A stretch of 13,204 nt of DNA from Euperipatoides rowelli. Its lineage: Eukaryota; Onychophora; Udeonychophora; Euonychophora; Peripatopsidae. The notes beneath the pieces were generated by a model. It did no database searches, was not told the DNA's origin, and saw only the letters and a list, made by a program, of their open reading frames with translations. The position numbers and the translations under genes are program-made. Each line of letters starts with the position of its first letter. Positions within the stretch are counted from its first letter, which is position 1. This document shows positions 1 through 8,663 of the stretch, piece by piece. The stretch lies in the NCBI GenBank assembly GCA_003024985.2, contig PXIH01S0015810.1, one strand, 5' to 3'.

Positions 1-61
1 AACATCAATAAAAACAATTAGTAATAAAAGGAAAAACACAAAAAATATTGCACTCCTAAAT

Positions 62-1995
62 TTAAGAGCAGCTATAAAGCGCTAACATCCGGGTAAAACG
101 CTTTAAAGAATGTACAGTAAGAGAAAAACTTTTATGTAATTGAATTCTTCTATCCTACAAAGATCGAATGGACAATGATTGAAGTGAATGAGATGTACTA
201 CAATAATCTTTACCCATAATTATTCTCAGCACTCTTTACTGTACTTTCTATATATCACTACTTTGATTTAAAGTTAATGAAGAGTGCCAGATGGGAGCAC
301 TATATTTAAGCACAGACCTGATGAAAGAAAACATATTTTTCCTAGAAACACTATAGTCTTTTATTAGCTTTCTTTATAATGCTAGCGAAATGGACTGGCG
401 TTCAATTTCAAATTATCTTGAATAGTGACACTCAAGGAACAAAGAATAAGCTTGTTGAATGGAATAATCAACAATAGATAAGGATATAGACAATTTAGAT
501 TTTTTAAATTGAAAAAGGATATGAGAGCATTTATGTTTAAGAGAAAGTTGAACTAAAAAAGAGTCATGGATTTGGTTAATAATAATTTATGGAAGATCCA
601 AAGAAGCTTCGTCAAAGAAACATGATACCATTAAATCAGTCACATATTTCTGAGCACTATAAGTGTTTCTTGTAATATTATTAACCAGAATGGCAAATAT
701 AAATGAGCCCAGGACAGTGCCCTGTGGAACACCTCAGAACAAGAAAATAATTTGGGGTAAGTGAAGACTCACATTTAACAAATTGATTTCTTTTGTACAA
801 AAAAAGATGCTATCCATCTACTTCATAAACCATGAGGACTCATTTTCAAGAAAATATAAAATAACAAAGCATGATCGACATTATCAAATGCCTTTGTAAA
901 GTCAGTAATTAAGGTACATGCTGTTTATTATTGGCTGACAACTGGATTTTGCAAATTTTGTCAATAAAAATTGAAATGTATCGATTGACAGAATGACCAG
1001 GAATTCCTCCAAACTGCATGGGATCAATATGATCCTTTATTTGATTGAAAGTGAAGTTAATGATATTTTTTTCACACATTTTAGAAAACTGGGGAAGTAA
1101 TGGAAATAGGGCGAATGTGATTGGCGTTAAGGGGAGATTTATTTTTCGGAAGAGGGATTGGGTATGAACACTTAAATTCATTTCAACAAATGCCAAACTT
1201 TAATGACATTTTATAAGATGGGCTACCGGTTCAACAAGGAAAATTGCATATAAACGGGGGCACATCATAGGGAGATGCAGATCCAGATGATTTTAATTTG
1301 GATAAATAAGAAAAAATTTCTTGACAATCATTTTGTGGGATTAAAGAAATGTTTTGATCATGAGGGATAGAACAAGGGTCAAAATGATCATGGATGTTAG
1401 CAAGATTTTTAAAGAAAGATATGATTTCAGAATTAGTTTCATCTACAGACATATTCGGAAAACAAAGTAGATGAGACAGCCTACTGTTTTAATTAGTGAG
1501 AATTTTAATTTTATTATAAAAGTCTTTCGGATTAATAAATTTAGGATCATTAAAGTTTTTCATAAAATTATGTAAATAAGATTTAATTCTTTAATAGTAT
1601 TAATGCTACAAAGGCCTTATTAATTTAATCAATGAAACCAAGCCATGAATGATCCATGGAAGTTTATTGGAGCGAACTAATACCTTTTTAAACAGGGAAA
1701 CAAATTTCATAAAGGGAAATCAAAAAATTATGGAATAAGTTAGCTAGGAGATGAATGTCATTAATAAGGTACCATAAGGACCAAATATATTGGGCTAATA
1801 TTTTTCCTATTGGGTGGTAACTAGAACAATTTTTTACTCTTATATTTATATATGATTTTGGCATATTATTATTAGGACTATATATTAAGATTGAAATAAC
1901 AGAAACAAATGATCAGAGTTACACAGAGGAGACAAATATTGTAATCGTCTCTTACCCAGGTGTTCATATAATAGGCAGTCATGGCGGTGGTAAGT
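62..1995 (-). pseudogene. LINE A: decayed non-LTR retrotransposon ORF2 (endonuclease end, RT, C-terminal domain)
   Basis: Broken minus-strand coding copy of a LINE polyprotein that would nick DNA and reverse transcribe its own RNA. Reading from 1995 downward, the pieces come in the family order. The endonuclease end is LSPLCNSDHLFLL (near 1910-1950). A linker resembling the usual LPWI segment is NKLPWI (near 1660), and SGSASPYDVPP opens the RT (near 1260). Next are IDPMQFGGIPGHSVN (near 1000), motif A ITDFTKAFDNVDH (870-914) and motif B GVPQGTVLG (near 700-735). Motif C reads YVTDLMV where a YVDD-type box is expected, so a catalytic Asp appears lost. The tail at 62-334 has SVLKYSAPIWHSSLTLNQ, then RVLRIIMG and DRRIQLHKSF. 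Several stops and at least three frame changes make it non-functional. The fragment order and motifs are seen directly; the exact clade is not assigned. Confidence 0.85.
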
Positions 1996-2435
1996 TAGAG
2001 TTTATATGAGTATGGTGTAGGATTGGATCTTTCCATTGTAGCAAGGTCCAATTTCTGAAATCACTGTGTTAGATTTCCATACCCCAGCCTTATAAATCTA
2101 ACATGAATCGTATACACACAAAGTAATGATGAAACAAGGTTAGTATAACACTAGATATACACATAATTTATTGGATAACACATGGATTAGGCATCATGTC
2201 TAATAAACATATAGGTATTTAAGAATGAAATTAATCAGTTATGGTTGACAAGAGATAGTTTATGGTAATTATAAGTATTTAGTAAAGCTCAGGAATCTTA
2301 CCAAAGGTTTTATCTTTATCGCAGAGGCTTCTGCTTTCGCTACAGGATTGGAATTATTTATGTCATCTCAGGAATTCTAAGCAGGTAAATCAAGACTTTA
2401 TTATTTTATTTTAGCTATAGATCTGAGATATGTAG
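1996..2435. other. Gene-free AT-rich stretch with nothing recognised
   Basis: No open frame with recognisable protein similarity was seen on either strand. It could hold the upstream endonuclease part of LINE A in a form too decayed to read. A few GTAAGA words on the minus strand resemble splice donors but are not attached to convincing exons. Confidence 0.5.
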
Positions 2436-2634
2436 GTCCTTAAAAAGACTGTTTTGTTAGGGAGATAGTGAGTCTTGATAAAGACTGTTTTATAGCCTTG
2501 ATAAAGGCCTTTTAGCTTGTTAGGCTTAAAAAAGGCTGCATAGATAGTGAGCCTTAAAGAAAGGCTTTTTTATATCCTTGATAAAGACTCTGAGAATATA
2601 GTTTTAGATGGAGTGAGCCGTGAAAAAGGCTTTT
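2436..2634 (+). repeat. Degenerate array of short hairpin-forming repeats (GCCTT-n-AAGGC type)
   Basis: At least five short units sit within 200 bases, each a small inverted repeat of the same design. They are GTCCTTAAAAAGACT (2436-2450), AGTCTTGATAAAGACT (2471-2486), GCCTTGATAAAGGC (2495-2508), AGCCTTAAAGAAAGGCT (2550-2566) and AGCCGTGAAAAAGGCT (2616-2631). A longer direct-repeat frame surrounds three of them, with GATAGTGAG or GGAGTGAG just before the stem (2464, 2543, 2611). Stem bases differ between units, but in several (AGTCTT/AAGACT against GCCTT/AAGGC) the two arms changed together. It may be a decayed minisatellite or part of a mobile element end. Confidence 0.6.
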
Positions 2635-2859
2635 GATGGATATATGGTGACAAGATTTTACAAGACTCGTCTCAGCAGTCAGCATGGAGTGGTCGCATGG
2701 ACATCCAAGCCAATAGGAGAAATTCCACAGGAAGCTGTCTCAACGATTATTATTGGGCGGAAGTTTCAGCAAGAGATTATTAGCCATTCAGAATACAGTT
2801 CAACCATTTTCCACACAATTCTCTATCAAAAACATTTAAAAGATTTTGCAAAGACGTAA
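2620..2859 (+). other. Unidentified 79-codon ORF, doubtful
   Basis: An open frame starting with a GTG inside the hairpin array and ending at TAA 2857-2859. The product is hydrophilic and mixed in composition (for example VVAWTSKPIGEIPQEA in the middle) and is less AT-biased than its surroundings. I recognise no domain, signal peptide or membrane segment. The start lies in repeated sequence and no ATG-based start with context is evident, so an internal exon or a remnant of a mobile element ORF is as likely as chance. Confidence 0.12.
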
Positions 2860-3009
2860 CACATACTGTATAATTACTGTACATGCTGCTTAGTACTACA
2901 AACAGGAGATGAAAACATAATATTAAACCAAGAAACTTATTATTAAATCCTTTATCAGCTGCTCACAAGAGACAAACTTTATTTTATTGTTACTGTATTT
3001 CTAGGAAAA

Positions 3010-3359
3010 TGACATTTATTTTATTATTTATTCTATATTGATTTAAGCCGAGGCTTATACAGTCTAGCATAAAGACAATGCTATTTTGAAATCAAAAACC
3101 ACAAGATATGGTAATGATCCCTTACACAGAACACATGAACATTTATGCATATCTAATAAACTGGGAGAAGCATCACTCCATAACAATAAAACATAATGTA
3201 ACTGCACACACACATACTGATCCCTTCAACCAAGATGGTTACATAACTTAGACGTGCAGTCACAAACGCAATTTAATATTATATATACTGTATCTTCCTC
3301 CCTACACCACCAGACACAGCATACAGCATCTTCATCACTTCATAAATTTCCCTTTATCA
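3010..3359 (-). other. Probable 3' untranslated region and tail of LINE B
   Basis: This gene-free stretch lies directly downstream of the LINE B stop on the minus strand. Read on that strand it ends in an A-rich run containing AATAAATAATAAAATAAA (about 3010-3035), the kind of terminus expected of a LINE 3' end. Just before the tail is the small inverted repeat AAGCC-TC-GGCTT (about 3046-3057), which could form a terminal hairpin. The boundary is inferred from these signals only. Confidence 0.45.
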
Positions 3360-4200
3360 CTACATCTTCAAATCCCAACATCCAACAAAAATTTCAACCT
3401 CCCTTTTAAACTCCTTAAACTTTATTTCTACTATTTTTTTTTGGAATACTATTCCATAAGTTTACATTCCTCCTTATAACAGAGTTTAATAAAAACTTAC
3501 ACTTAGAAAATGTAACCTAAATGCAGTATTTGTGACGTCTATTACTTGGTCTGTAATTAATATTGAATAATTTGTTTATGTTCCTTTTGATCACCACTTC
3601 CCTGTAATATGAATATTAAATCGTTCACAATATATCTCAAGTTTGGTTTCAAAATGCTTAGTTTGGTTAACCTTTCTTGATAAGATAAATTTTTTAGATT
3701 AGAGAGTTTTTTAGACATATATCTAAATGTCTTATCTAATTTTATAATTAATTTTTCATTGTATATTCCGATGATGGAACCGTAATCAATCACAGGTTGA
3801 ATATAGTATTTATATATAGTAAATATTCTAGAATCCATCACAGAAATATTTTTTCTAACAAATCCGTATGTTTTTTTGATCCTGCTGTTAATATGATCAA
3901 TACGGCCTTCAAAACTTAGATTGTTTTGGAATATTACACCAAGGTTCCTTATAGAATTACGGTAGTAGTGCTTAATTCATGATCATTTATAAAATATTTA
4001 TAACCATCAGTTTTTTTTTTTTATTGAATTGCATTACTTTTATTTTTTCCTCATTAATAATTAACCCCATTGCCATACATTTTGCTATAATTTTGTTAAT
4101 CAAGGAGAAACAAGGTTCTTCTTTTTTATCGATGTCTGTATTTATGCTTATTTTGTTCTTGCGATAGAGAACAAAATAGTAACGAGAACTAAACATTTTA
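3360..4200 (-). pseudogene. LINE B: 5'-truncated non-LTR retrotransposon, end of RT plus C-terminal domain
   Basis: Minus-strand remnant of the last third of a LINE RT protein. It starts in the region after the catalytic box, with DIDKKEEPC followed by MGLIINEEKIKVMQF (about 4070-4150), the usual LxIN..K segment. After a frame change come GVIFQNNLSFEGRIDHINSR and KKTYGFVRKN (about 3850-3930), then a clean 94-codon frame at 3557-3841 with IYKYYIQPVIDYGSI and SYQERLTKLSILKPN. The far C-terminus shows NLWNSIPKK, a slip in a poly-A run, and IKFKEFKREVEIFVG before stop 3360-3362. This order matches LINE C-terminal regions in general. The 5' part is missing, as is common for LINEs. It is inactive because of frameshifts and truncation. 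Confidence 0.8.
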
Positions 4201-4327
4201 CAGTTTACATTTCAGCAGAATCTGATCCAGCAATAATGATGATTTTTCAAGATTCATTGTTATTAAATAGAACAAAATATAAAATAATTAATAAATACAA
4301 TACATAGGCTACATTTTTTCCAATTAT

Positions 4328-4438
4328 TTACACCCTTTTCTTTTCCTCTTTCGTTTTTTCCTTCTTATTCTTTCCCTGTTTTTCTTCTTTTTTCCTTTTC
4401 TTATCTTTTCTTTTTTCACAACTACTCCTCTTTTTTAG
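4328..4438 (-). repeat. Polypurine (minus strand) tract downstream of LINE C stop
   Basis: About 110 bases that are almost entirely A and G on the minus strand (C and T on the plus strand), directly after the TAA at 4439-4441. In the same frame the tract stays open for 36 codons to a second TAA at 4328-4330 and would encode a Lys/Glu/Arg-rich tail. It may be the original C-terminal tail of LINE C with a Tyr codon mutated to stop, or a simple purine-rich 3' UTR. Confidence 0.5.
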
Positions 4439-4840
4439 TTATTTAGTGTACTCTTTTCTGAAATCCAAAAATGATTTTGCATGTCTGATTTCTATCGTAA
4501 CGCTGTTCCATAAATTGGGAGCACTAACAAAAAATGATGTTTGATTTCAATTTAGACTTTTTCCCCGTTATTTGAAGATTACCATAATATTTTGATCGAG
4601 TATTGTAATCATGATCAATTGTATTTCTTTCAAACAAGAAGAAAGTACGTTAGGTGCTTGTTCATTTTTACACTTCCAAACCATAGTACTCATATGAGTA
4701 TCCTTTTATCCATTAAAGGCATCCAATTTGCTGTAGGACGTGTATTAGCTTTTAATAAAATTTTAGTTTCGTTTTTTTATACACATCACTACGGTCGTAA
4801 CCTGTTACAGCAAATAAATATAATAGTATTTACATAGGAA
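4439..4840 (-). pseudogene. LINE C: C-terminal fragment of a non-LTR retrotransposon
   Basis: Minus-strand remnant of a LINE C-terminal domain. The clearest signature is HDYNTRSKYYGNLQI (about 4565-4610), the HNYNTR-like motif found near the C-terminus of many LINE RT proteins. It is followed after a one-base slip by SAPNLWNSVTIEIRHAKSF and LDFRKEYTK, then TAA at 4439-4441. The piece ANWMPLMDKRILI (about 4680-4735) matches the conserved W.P...R segment upstream of it. It contains stops and frameshifts and lacks the whole RT domain. The opposite-strand 81-codon ORF at 4592-4837 is a shadow of this. LINE C differs in sequence from LINE B although both lie in the same direction. Confidence 0.72.
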
Positions 4841-4991
4841 ATATTAATGAAAATTATAGTTACAATGGAGTATTACAATATAAGTACAATATATTTAAAA
4901 ATGACCATTTAATCATTAATAATACAGTAGGCCTCTACATGTTTCAATGGACTAGTGTTAAAATATATTTATTTGTCAACTTCATTTTCAA

Positions 4992-5475
4992 TTATTTGGT
5001 TCTTTTATTTTTGACCAAACAATTTTTTTTATATTCTTCAGAACTAATAAATGGGGATATGGTCCATAAATTGGATAATTCTGCAGCTCTAATTATTGAG
5101 GTATTGTTTTTATAGGTATTATAAGAAAAAGGGATGGAATTTTGATTTCTTTTAATTCGTTTTGGAATATTGAAATTAATCTGTTGAAGTAGAAATTGAC
5201 AATCGATTTTAGAATGGAGTAAATTGTAAAAGAAGGCCATGTCTATAAATATGCGTCTGCCAGTTAATGAATTGAAATTGAATATTTAACACAATTTAAA
5301 ATAGCTCAGTAAATGAGTGTTTATATCTGTTTTGTAGCATAGATATTTAAGAAATCTATATTATACGATCTCAATGTATTTGGCAAGACCAGTTCCACAT
5401 GAGTCCAATATTGTGTTATTCTAATTTGATGTAATCATAGAATAGTAAAGTGTTATAAATGTTTTTAGAAACACA
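4992..5475 (-). pseudogene. LINE D: C-terminal fragment of a non-LTR retrotransposon
   Basis: Minus-strand remnant. From 5475 downward I read VSKNIYNTLLFYDYIKLE, GLMWNW and RFLKYLCYKTDINTHLLSYF, then NSLTGRRIFIDMAFFYNLLH, SKIDCQFLLQQINFNIPKR and finally a segment ending at TAA 4992-4994. The RRxxxDxxFxYxLLxxKID..LL..INF.xP pattern is typical of one large group of arthropod LINE C-termini. The last 82 codons (4992-5240) are still open. Two stops and a frame change break the upstream part. The RT domain is absent, consistent with 5' truncation. LINE G on the plus strand has a related tail. Confidence 0.8.
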
Positions 5476-5651
5476 AATGGATACAAACTTACTATAACAT
5501 GACAAAAAAGAGAGAAAAAATATTCTTTATAAACAGATGGTAAGCTACAGAGTTTGTATGTCGCAATCAATAATAGGGCTGAATAGATGGCATAGAGAAT
5601 CGAAACGAACGTCTAGAAACAGGCATAAATAAGTCCCAATTTACCGTATGG

Positions 5652-5886
5652 ATATTTATTTATTTATAGAGATAATGTATAAGTCNGTGACTTGTTACAT
5701 ATAACCACAAAATACAAATGCAGCAACAAATATATATAGCACAGTAAGCAAACACAGCACAAAAGAAAAAATATATAAACATATAACTTACTGTATAGGC
5801 CTATACAGTATCAATGTACAGAGAAAAGATATAATTACAAAAATGAAGGGATGAGAATAACTCTCTCCTCCCTACTTTGTCAATAT
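5652..5886 (-). other. Probable 3' UTR of LINE E with (AAAT)n-like end
   Basis: Non-coding stretch directly downstream of the LINE E stop on the minus strand. It ends, read on that strand, in ATAAATAAATAAATA (about 5653-5667), a plausible LINE tail. It contains a perfect 22-bp palindrome and one unresolved base (N at 5686). No flanking target-site duplication was found. Confidence 0.5.
5789..5810. repeat. Perfect 22-bp palindrome
   Basis: Half-site TACTGTATAGG followed immediately by its exact reverse complement, with no spacer. TAGGCCTA (5796-5803) is at the centre. It lies in the inferred 3' UTR of LINE E, so in RNA it could fold into an 8- to 9-pair stem with a tiny loop, and as DNA it is a symmetrical site. 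Confidence 0.9.
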
Positions 5887-6567
5887 TTATCCAGACAAAT
5901 CAAAGTGTTGATCTATTAGAAACATATCCACACATCTCTTGAAGGAATTAAAAGTGATAGCCTTTGCAGCTTCCTCAGGGAGAGAGTTCCAAACGTTAAC
6001 ACTACTGTGGAAAATGGACTTGGATCTTTTGCAAGATCTTAGATAGTTAACCTTTATACCATAAATGTGAAGTCTAGAATTAACTCGAGACGAAAGTTCA
6101 AAGTAATGATCCACATTATTGTCAACAACGATACTCTTATACATAAAAATTAAATCTACACGAATCAATCTTCGAGAGGGGGACATAGCACCCTTCAATT
6201 TATTAAGCCGAGTTTGAAAAGGCATAAATCTGAAACCCGTCACAAATTTAGAGTGAGATCTAAGGAGGGAATTTACTTTTATTGAATCCTTGATGTAAAG
6301 ATATGAAACTGAACAGTGACAATAATCGATCATAGGTTGGATGTAGGTATTGTAGATCAATTCAAAGGATGTGGTGTTCATATATTTTATGGATCTTCTA
6401 ATCATAGCAAATTTTGAGTTACATCTCTTAACCAGAGCGTCAGCATGTTTGGAGAAAGATAGACAGTCATCAAACGTAACTCCTAAGTCACGATAGTGAG
6501 TAACTTGTGTGATAATATTGTTTTCTAAGGAAAAGGAACTATTTTTTACAAATATAATGTTTGCAGA
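5887..6567 (-). pseudogene. LINE E: 5'-truncated non-LTR retrotransposon, open C-terminal RT region
   Basis: The best preserved LINE piece in the window: 226 codons are open on the minus strand from 6567 to the TAA at 5887-5889. Reading order is NIIFVKNSSFSLENN, RDLGVTFDDCLSFSKHADAL, KFAMIRRSIKYMN, YNTYIQPMIDYCHC, FQTRLNKLKG, SPSRRLIRVDLIFMYKS and SVNVWNSLPEEAAKAITFNS, ending in FKRCVDMFLIDQHFDLSG. These are the standard C-terminal landmarks of a LINE RT (DLGV, IQPMIDY, WNSLP, FK). A stop (TAG, 6568-6570) and loss of all similarity upstream mark a 5' truncation, so no catalytic RT motif remains. The intact frame suggests a more recent insertion than its neighbours. An ATG at 6403-6405 exists but is internal to the domain and is unlikely to be a true start. 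Confidence 0.85.
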
Positions 6568-6697
6568 CTAAATAAGCCAACAATTGTTTACATGCTATGG
6601 AGGATAAATGAACAACTTTATTACATTGATAACTAGAATTTATCAATAAATTTAAATATCATAAAACATATTCAACCAGGTGCATACAGTAACTTAC

Positions 6698-6938
6698 AAC
6701 TCTTGGTTGCCCAGCCTTGGTATTTATTTGTAATCCAGAGACTAGAAGCTATCTCCTTCCACGTCATTGGCATCAGATTTGAACTGATAGGGCTGCAAGT
6801 TAACATGTTAGGCATTCGTTGAGCTACGATTTCTACTTCAGAATTAATGGAAGTATTTAAATGATCTCTCAACTGTATGTCAAATGAGCTATCAAACTCA
6901 TTCGAACCATCACTTGTTGTCTCTTCATTATCCGCCAT
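6698..6938 (-). CDS. Candidate first coding exon of an unidentified host gene
   Basis: Minus-strand open stretch beginning ATGGCGGATAATG at 6938, with an AAA before the ATG. It encodes an acidic, Ser/Asn-rich N-terminus (MADNEETTSDGSNEF) followed by a segment containing MTWKEIASSLWI. The coding sequence runs into TT|GTAAGT, a consensus-quality splice donor at 6697-6692, after 80 codons plus one base. If unspliced the frame ends eight codons later with a TGA at 6672-6674. I recognise no domain. A first exon is favoured by the start context, the composition and the donor. Against it, no following exon was found, a LINE lies directly downstream, and it might instead be the first ORF of a mobile element. 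Confidence 0.3.
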
Positions 6939-7109
6939 TTTATAAAAGATTCACGTTTCTAAGTCACAATTTAGAAAATGATGTTTCATTTAATTAAAAC
7001 AATGATCCGATTTTAACTATTTTTTTTGGGTGGAAGTCGTAATTTCAATATTATTAAAATAGAGAATTTTTTATCTTCAGAACCATATCCGGCAAACATT
7101 TTTATTTCG
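6939..7109. other. AT-rich gap with no feature seen
   Basis: No coding similarity on either strand. If the 6698-6938 stretch is a real first exon, its 5' UTR and promoter would lie here, but I see no convincing core promoter element. Confidence 0.4.
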
Positions 7110-7400
7110 TACTCCCATGATCCCATCTGGCATTGGGTCTTGTTTGAGGTCATTTTCTTTCCCTTGGAATCCAGTTAAGTATTTCTAACTTCTTGCTATA
7201 TACCTTTCCATTTCCACTTTAAAATCTTTACTCTTTTATTAATATCACAAACCTTTGTGCTTTAATACATTAAATCTTTTTTCTATCTCTGGTTTACTCC
7301 TATCATTCACCTCTCCATATTTCTTTGAGTGGCTTGTAGTTTTTGAATCATCTTTGTATTTCAGTGTCCAAGTTTCAGCTCCAATATTAATACATAAGAG
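7110..7400 (-). pseudogene. RTE-like LINE C-terminal fragment
   Basis: Minus-strand decayed piece with INIGAETWTLKYKDD (about 7345-7390), corresponding to the YGAETW motif near the C-terminus of RTE/craniofacial-development-like RT proteins, and downstream DINKRVKILKWKWKG (about 7200-7245), corresponding to their R...LKW.W.GH segment. Beyond that, only a vague match to the W..R..K.. tail remains. There are several stops and a frame change between the two motifs. The assignment rests on two motifs in correct order and spacing. It differs from the other LINEs in the window. Confidence 0.6.
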
Positions 7401-7429
7401 TTAGTCACTAACACTAACTCAAGTTAGTG
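7398..7429. repeat. Overlapping pair of perfect 8-bp inverted repeats
   Basis: GAGTTAGT (7398-7405) pairs with ACTAACTC (7413-7420) across a 7-base loop. CACTAACT (7412-7419) also pairs with AGTTAGTG (7422-7429) across 2 bases. The two hairpins share an arm and exclude each other. It sits at the outer edge of the RTE-like fragment. Function unknown. Confidence 0.6.
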
Positions 7430-7532
7430 GGTGCTGGTGAAACTTGTATAGAATGAGAAGTTGAAGCTCATCTTTCAATGTTTGATGGAGTAATAGTTGA
7501 TGTTTTGGGAAATGAATTTATATGAAATTGGT

Positions 7533-8510
7533 TTATAGTAGGCCTAAGATATGTAAAAATGTAGCTAAACTTAGCTTATTTACCAAAGTCTCAACATGCT
7601 TTTTTCCATTGTAAATCTTTATCTATAGTTACACCAAGAAAGTTAGTATTTTCTACCATTACAATATTTCTATCCTTGAATTTCAGTGTTATATCTTTTT
7701 TGTTCAAGATTTTAAAACATATACAACTCGTTTCGTTAGTGTTTATCACTAAATTGTTATTTGTGAACCAGTTTTGAAGTCTACTCAATATTTCAACTGA
7801 AGCGTCCTCAAGAGAAGAATTTTTATCACAGTTAATAACAACACTTGTGTCATTTGCATATAAGATAATCTGATCATAGTTTATGCAGTTATTTAAATCA
7901 TTTATATAGATTAAAAACAATATTGTACTCAATATAGCCTACTACCTTGGGGTACCCCAATTTTTATATTTGACATATTGGATTTTATGGTTTTTATAAC
8001 ACCTTTAGTTTCATCTCTAAATGATATCTCTGTAATTTGTGTTCTTTCTGATAGATACGATCTGAATCATTCAAGCACAATGCCCCTAATACCTATATTT
8101 TCAAGCTTGATTAATAGAATTTTATGATCTACCCGATCAAACGCCTTCGTTAGATCCAAGAAAATACCTAATACATTTTGTTCCTTTTCTATAGCAGTCA
8201 GCAATTGTTTAAAATTTGATAGCAGTTTCTGTTCCTCTGCCCACTCTAAAACCGTGTTGTGCATTATTCAAGAGATTGTAAAATTAGTCTTAATTTTACA
8301 ACATATTCAAAAATTTTAGAGAAAACAGATACTAATGCAATAGGCCTGTAGTTCTGAATATCAGTTTTTATACCTTTTTTAAAACAGGGCCTTATTTTTG
8401 AAATTTTTATTGCACTTGGAAAGATACCTGAATTAAATGAACCATTAATTATATGGGCCAATGGTTCGGCAATGANCATTGCACAGTCTTTCAATATTTC
8501 TCGCTTTTTC
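7533..8510 (-). pseudogene. LINE F: non-LTR retrotransposon RT domain, catalytic box mutated
   Basis: Minus-strand copy of most of an RT domain. From 8494 down: AEPLAHIINGSFNSGIFPSA, IQNYRPIALVSVFSKIFEYV (fingers), then a frame change. Next are motif A GIFLDLTKAFDRVDHKILL (8125-8180), a TGA replacing the Trp of the usual W..SYL segment (8067-8069), RSYLSERTQ and motif B GVPQGS (about 7945-7962). Another frame change leads to FLIYINDLNN, motif C LYANDTSVV and NTNFLGVTIDKDLQWKK. The frame then slips once more to HVETLVNKLSLATF. Motif C should be (Y/F)ADD; here its first Asp is Asn (codon 7852-7854), one G-to-A change. There is an N at 8476. The copy stops abruptly at both ends and lacks endonuclease and C-terminal domains. 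Confidence 0.88.
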
Positions 8511-8663
8511 TTTAATGTCCACTATCTTTCCATTATCTGCTGCAAATACTGACAGGTAATAATAATTGTAAATAGATTGATATGCATCAGCTTAGTACAG
8601 GTCATAAGTCCCATAGTTAATAACAGTCATACAAAAAGAAATATCATTTACTAATTTAGACAA

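Noticed and set aside
2280-2345. Possible short minus-strand exon with a TTTG|GTAAGA donor
   Set aside because: No start, no acceptor of quality and no recognisable protein.
2436-2634. CRISPR-like repeat array
   Set aside because: Units vary in sequence and spacing, there are no uniform spacers, and the setting is a eukaryotic transposon-rich region.
3979-4167. 62-codon plus-strand ORF, strongly hydrophobic, resembling a membrane protein
   Set aside because: The hydrophobicity comes from T-rich sequence antisense to LINE B coding; no independent support.
4592-4837. 81-codon plus-strand ORF
   Set aside because: It is antisense to the LINE C C-terminal domain, whose motifs are clear on the minus strand.
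6568-6697. A 130-base intron joining the candidate exon at 6698-6938 to the LINE E frame at 6567 (CTTATTTAG resembles an acceptor)
   Set aside because: The joined frame would not match the LINE E reading frame and would hit a stop after nine codons.
8511-8663. Left terminal inverted repeat for the hAT transposase remnant
   Set aside because: Several CAG words occur, but none has an inverse partner near 9960-10290 with a matching 8-base duplication.
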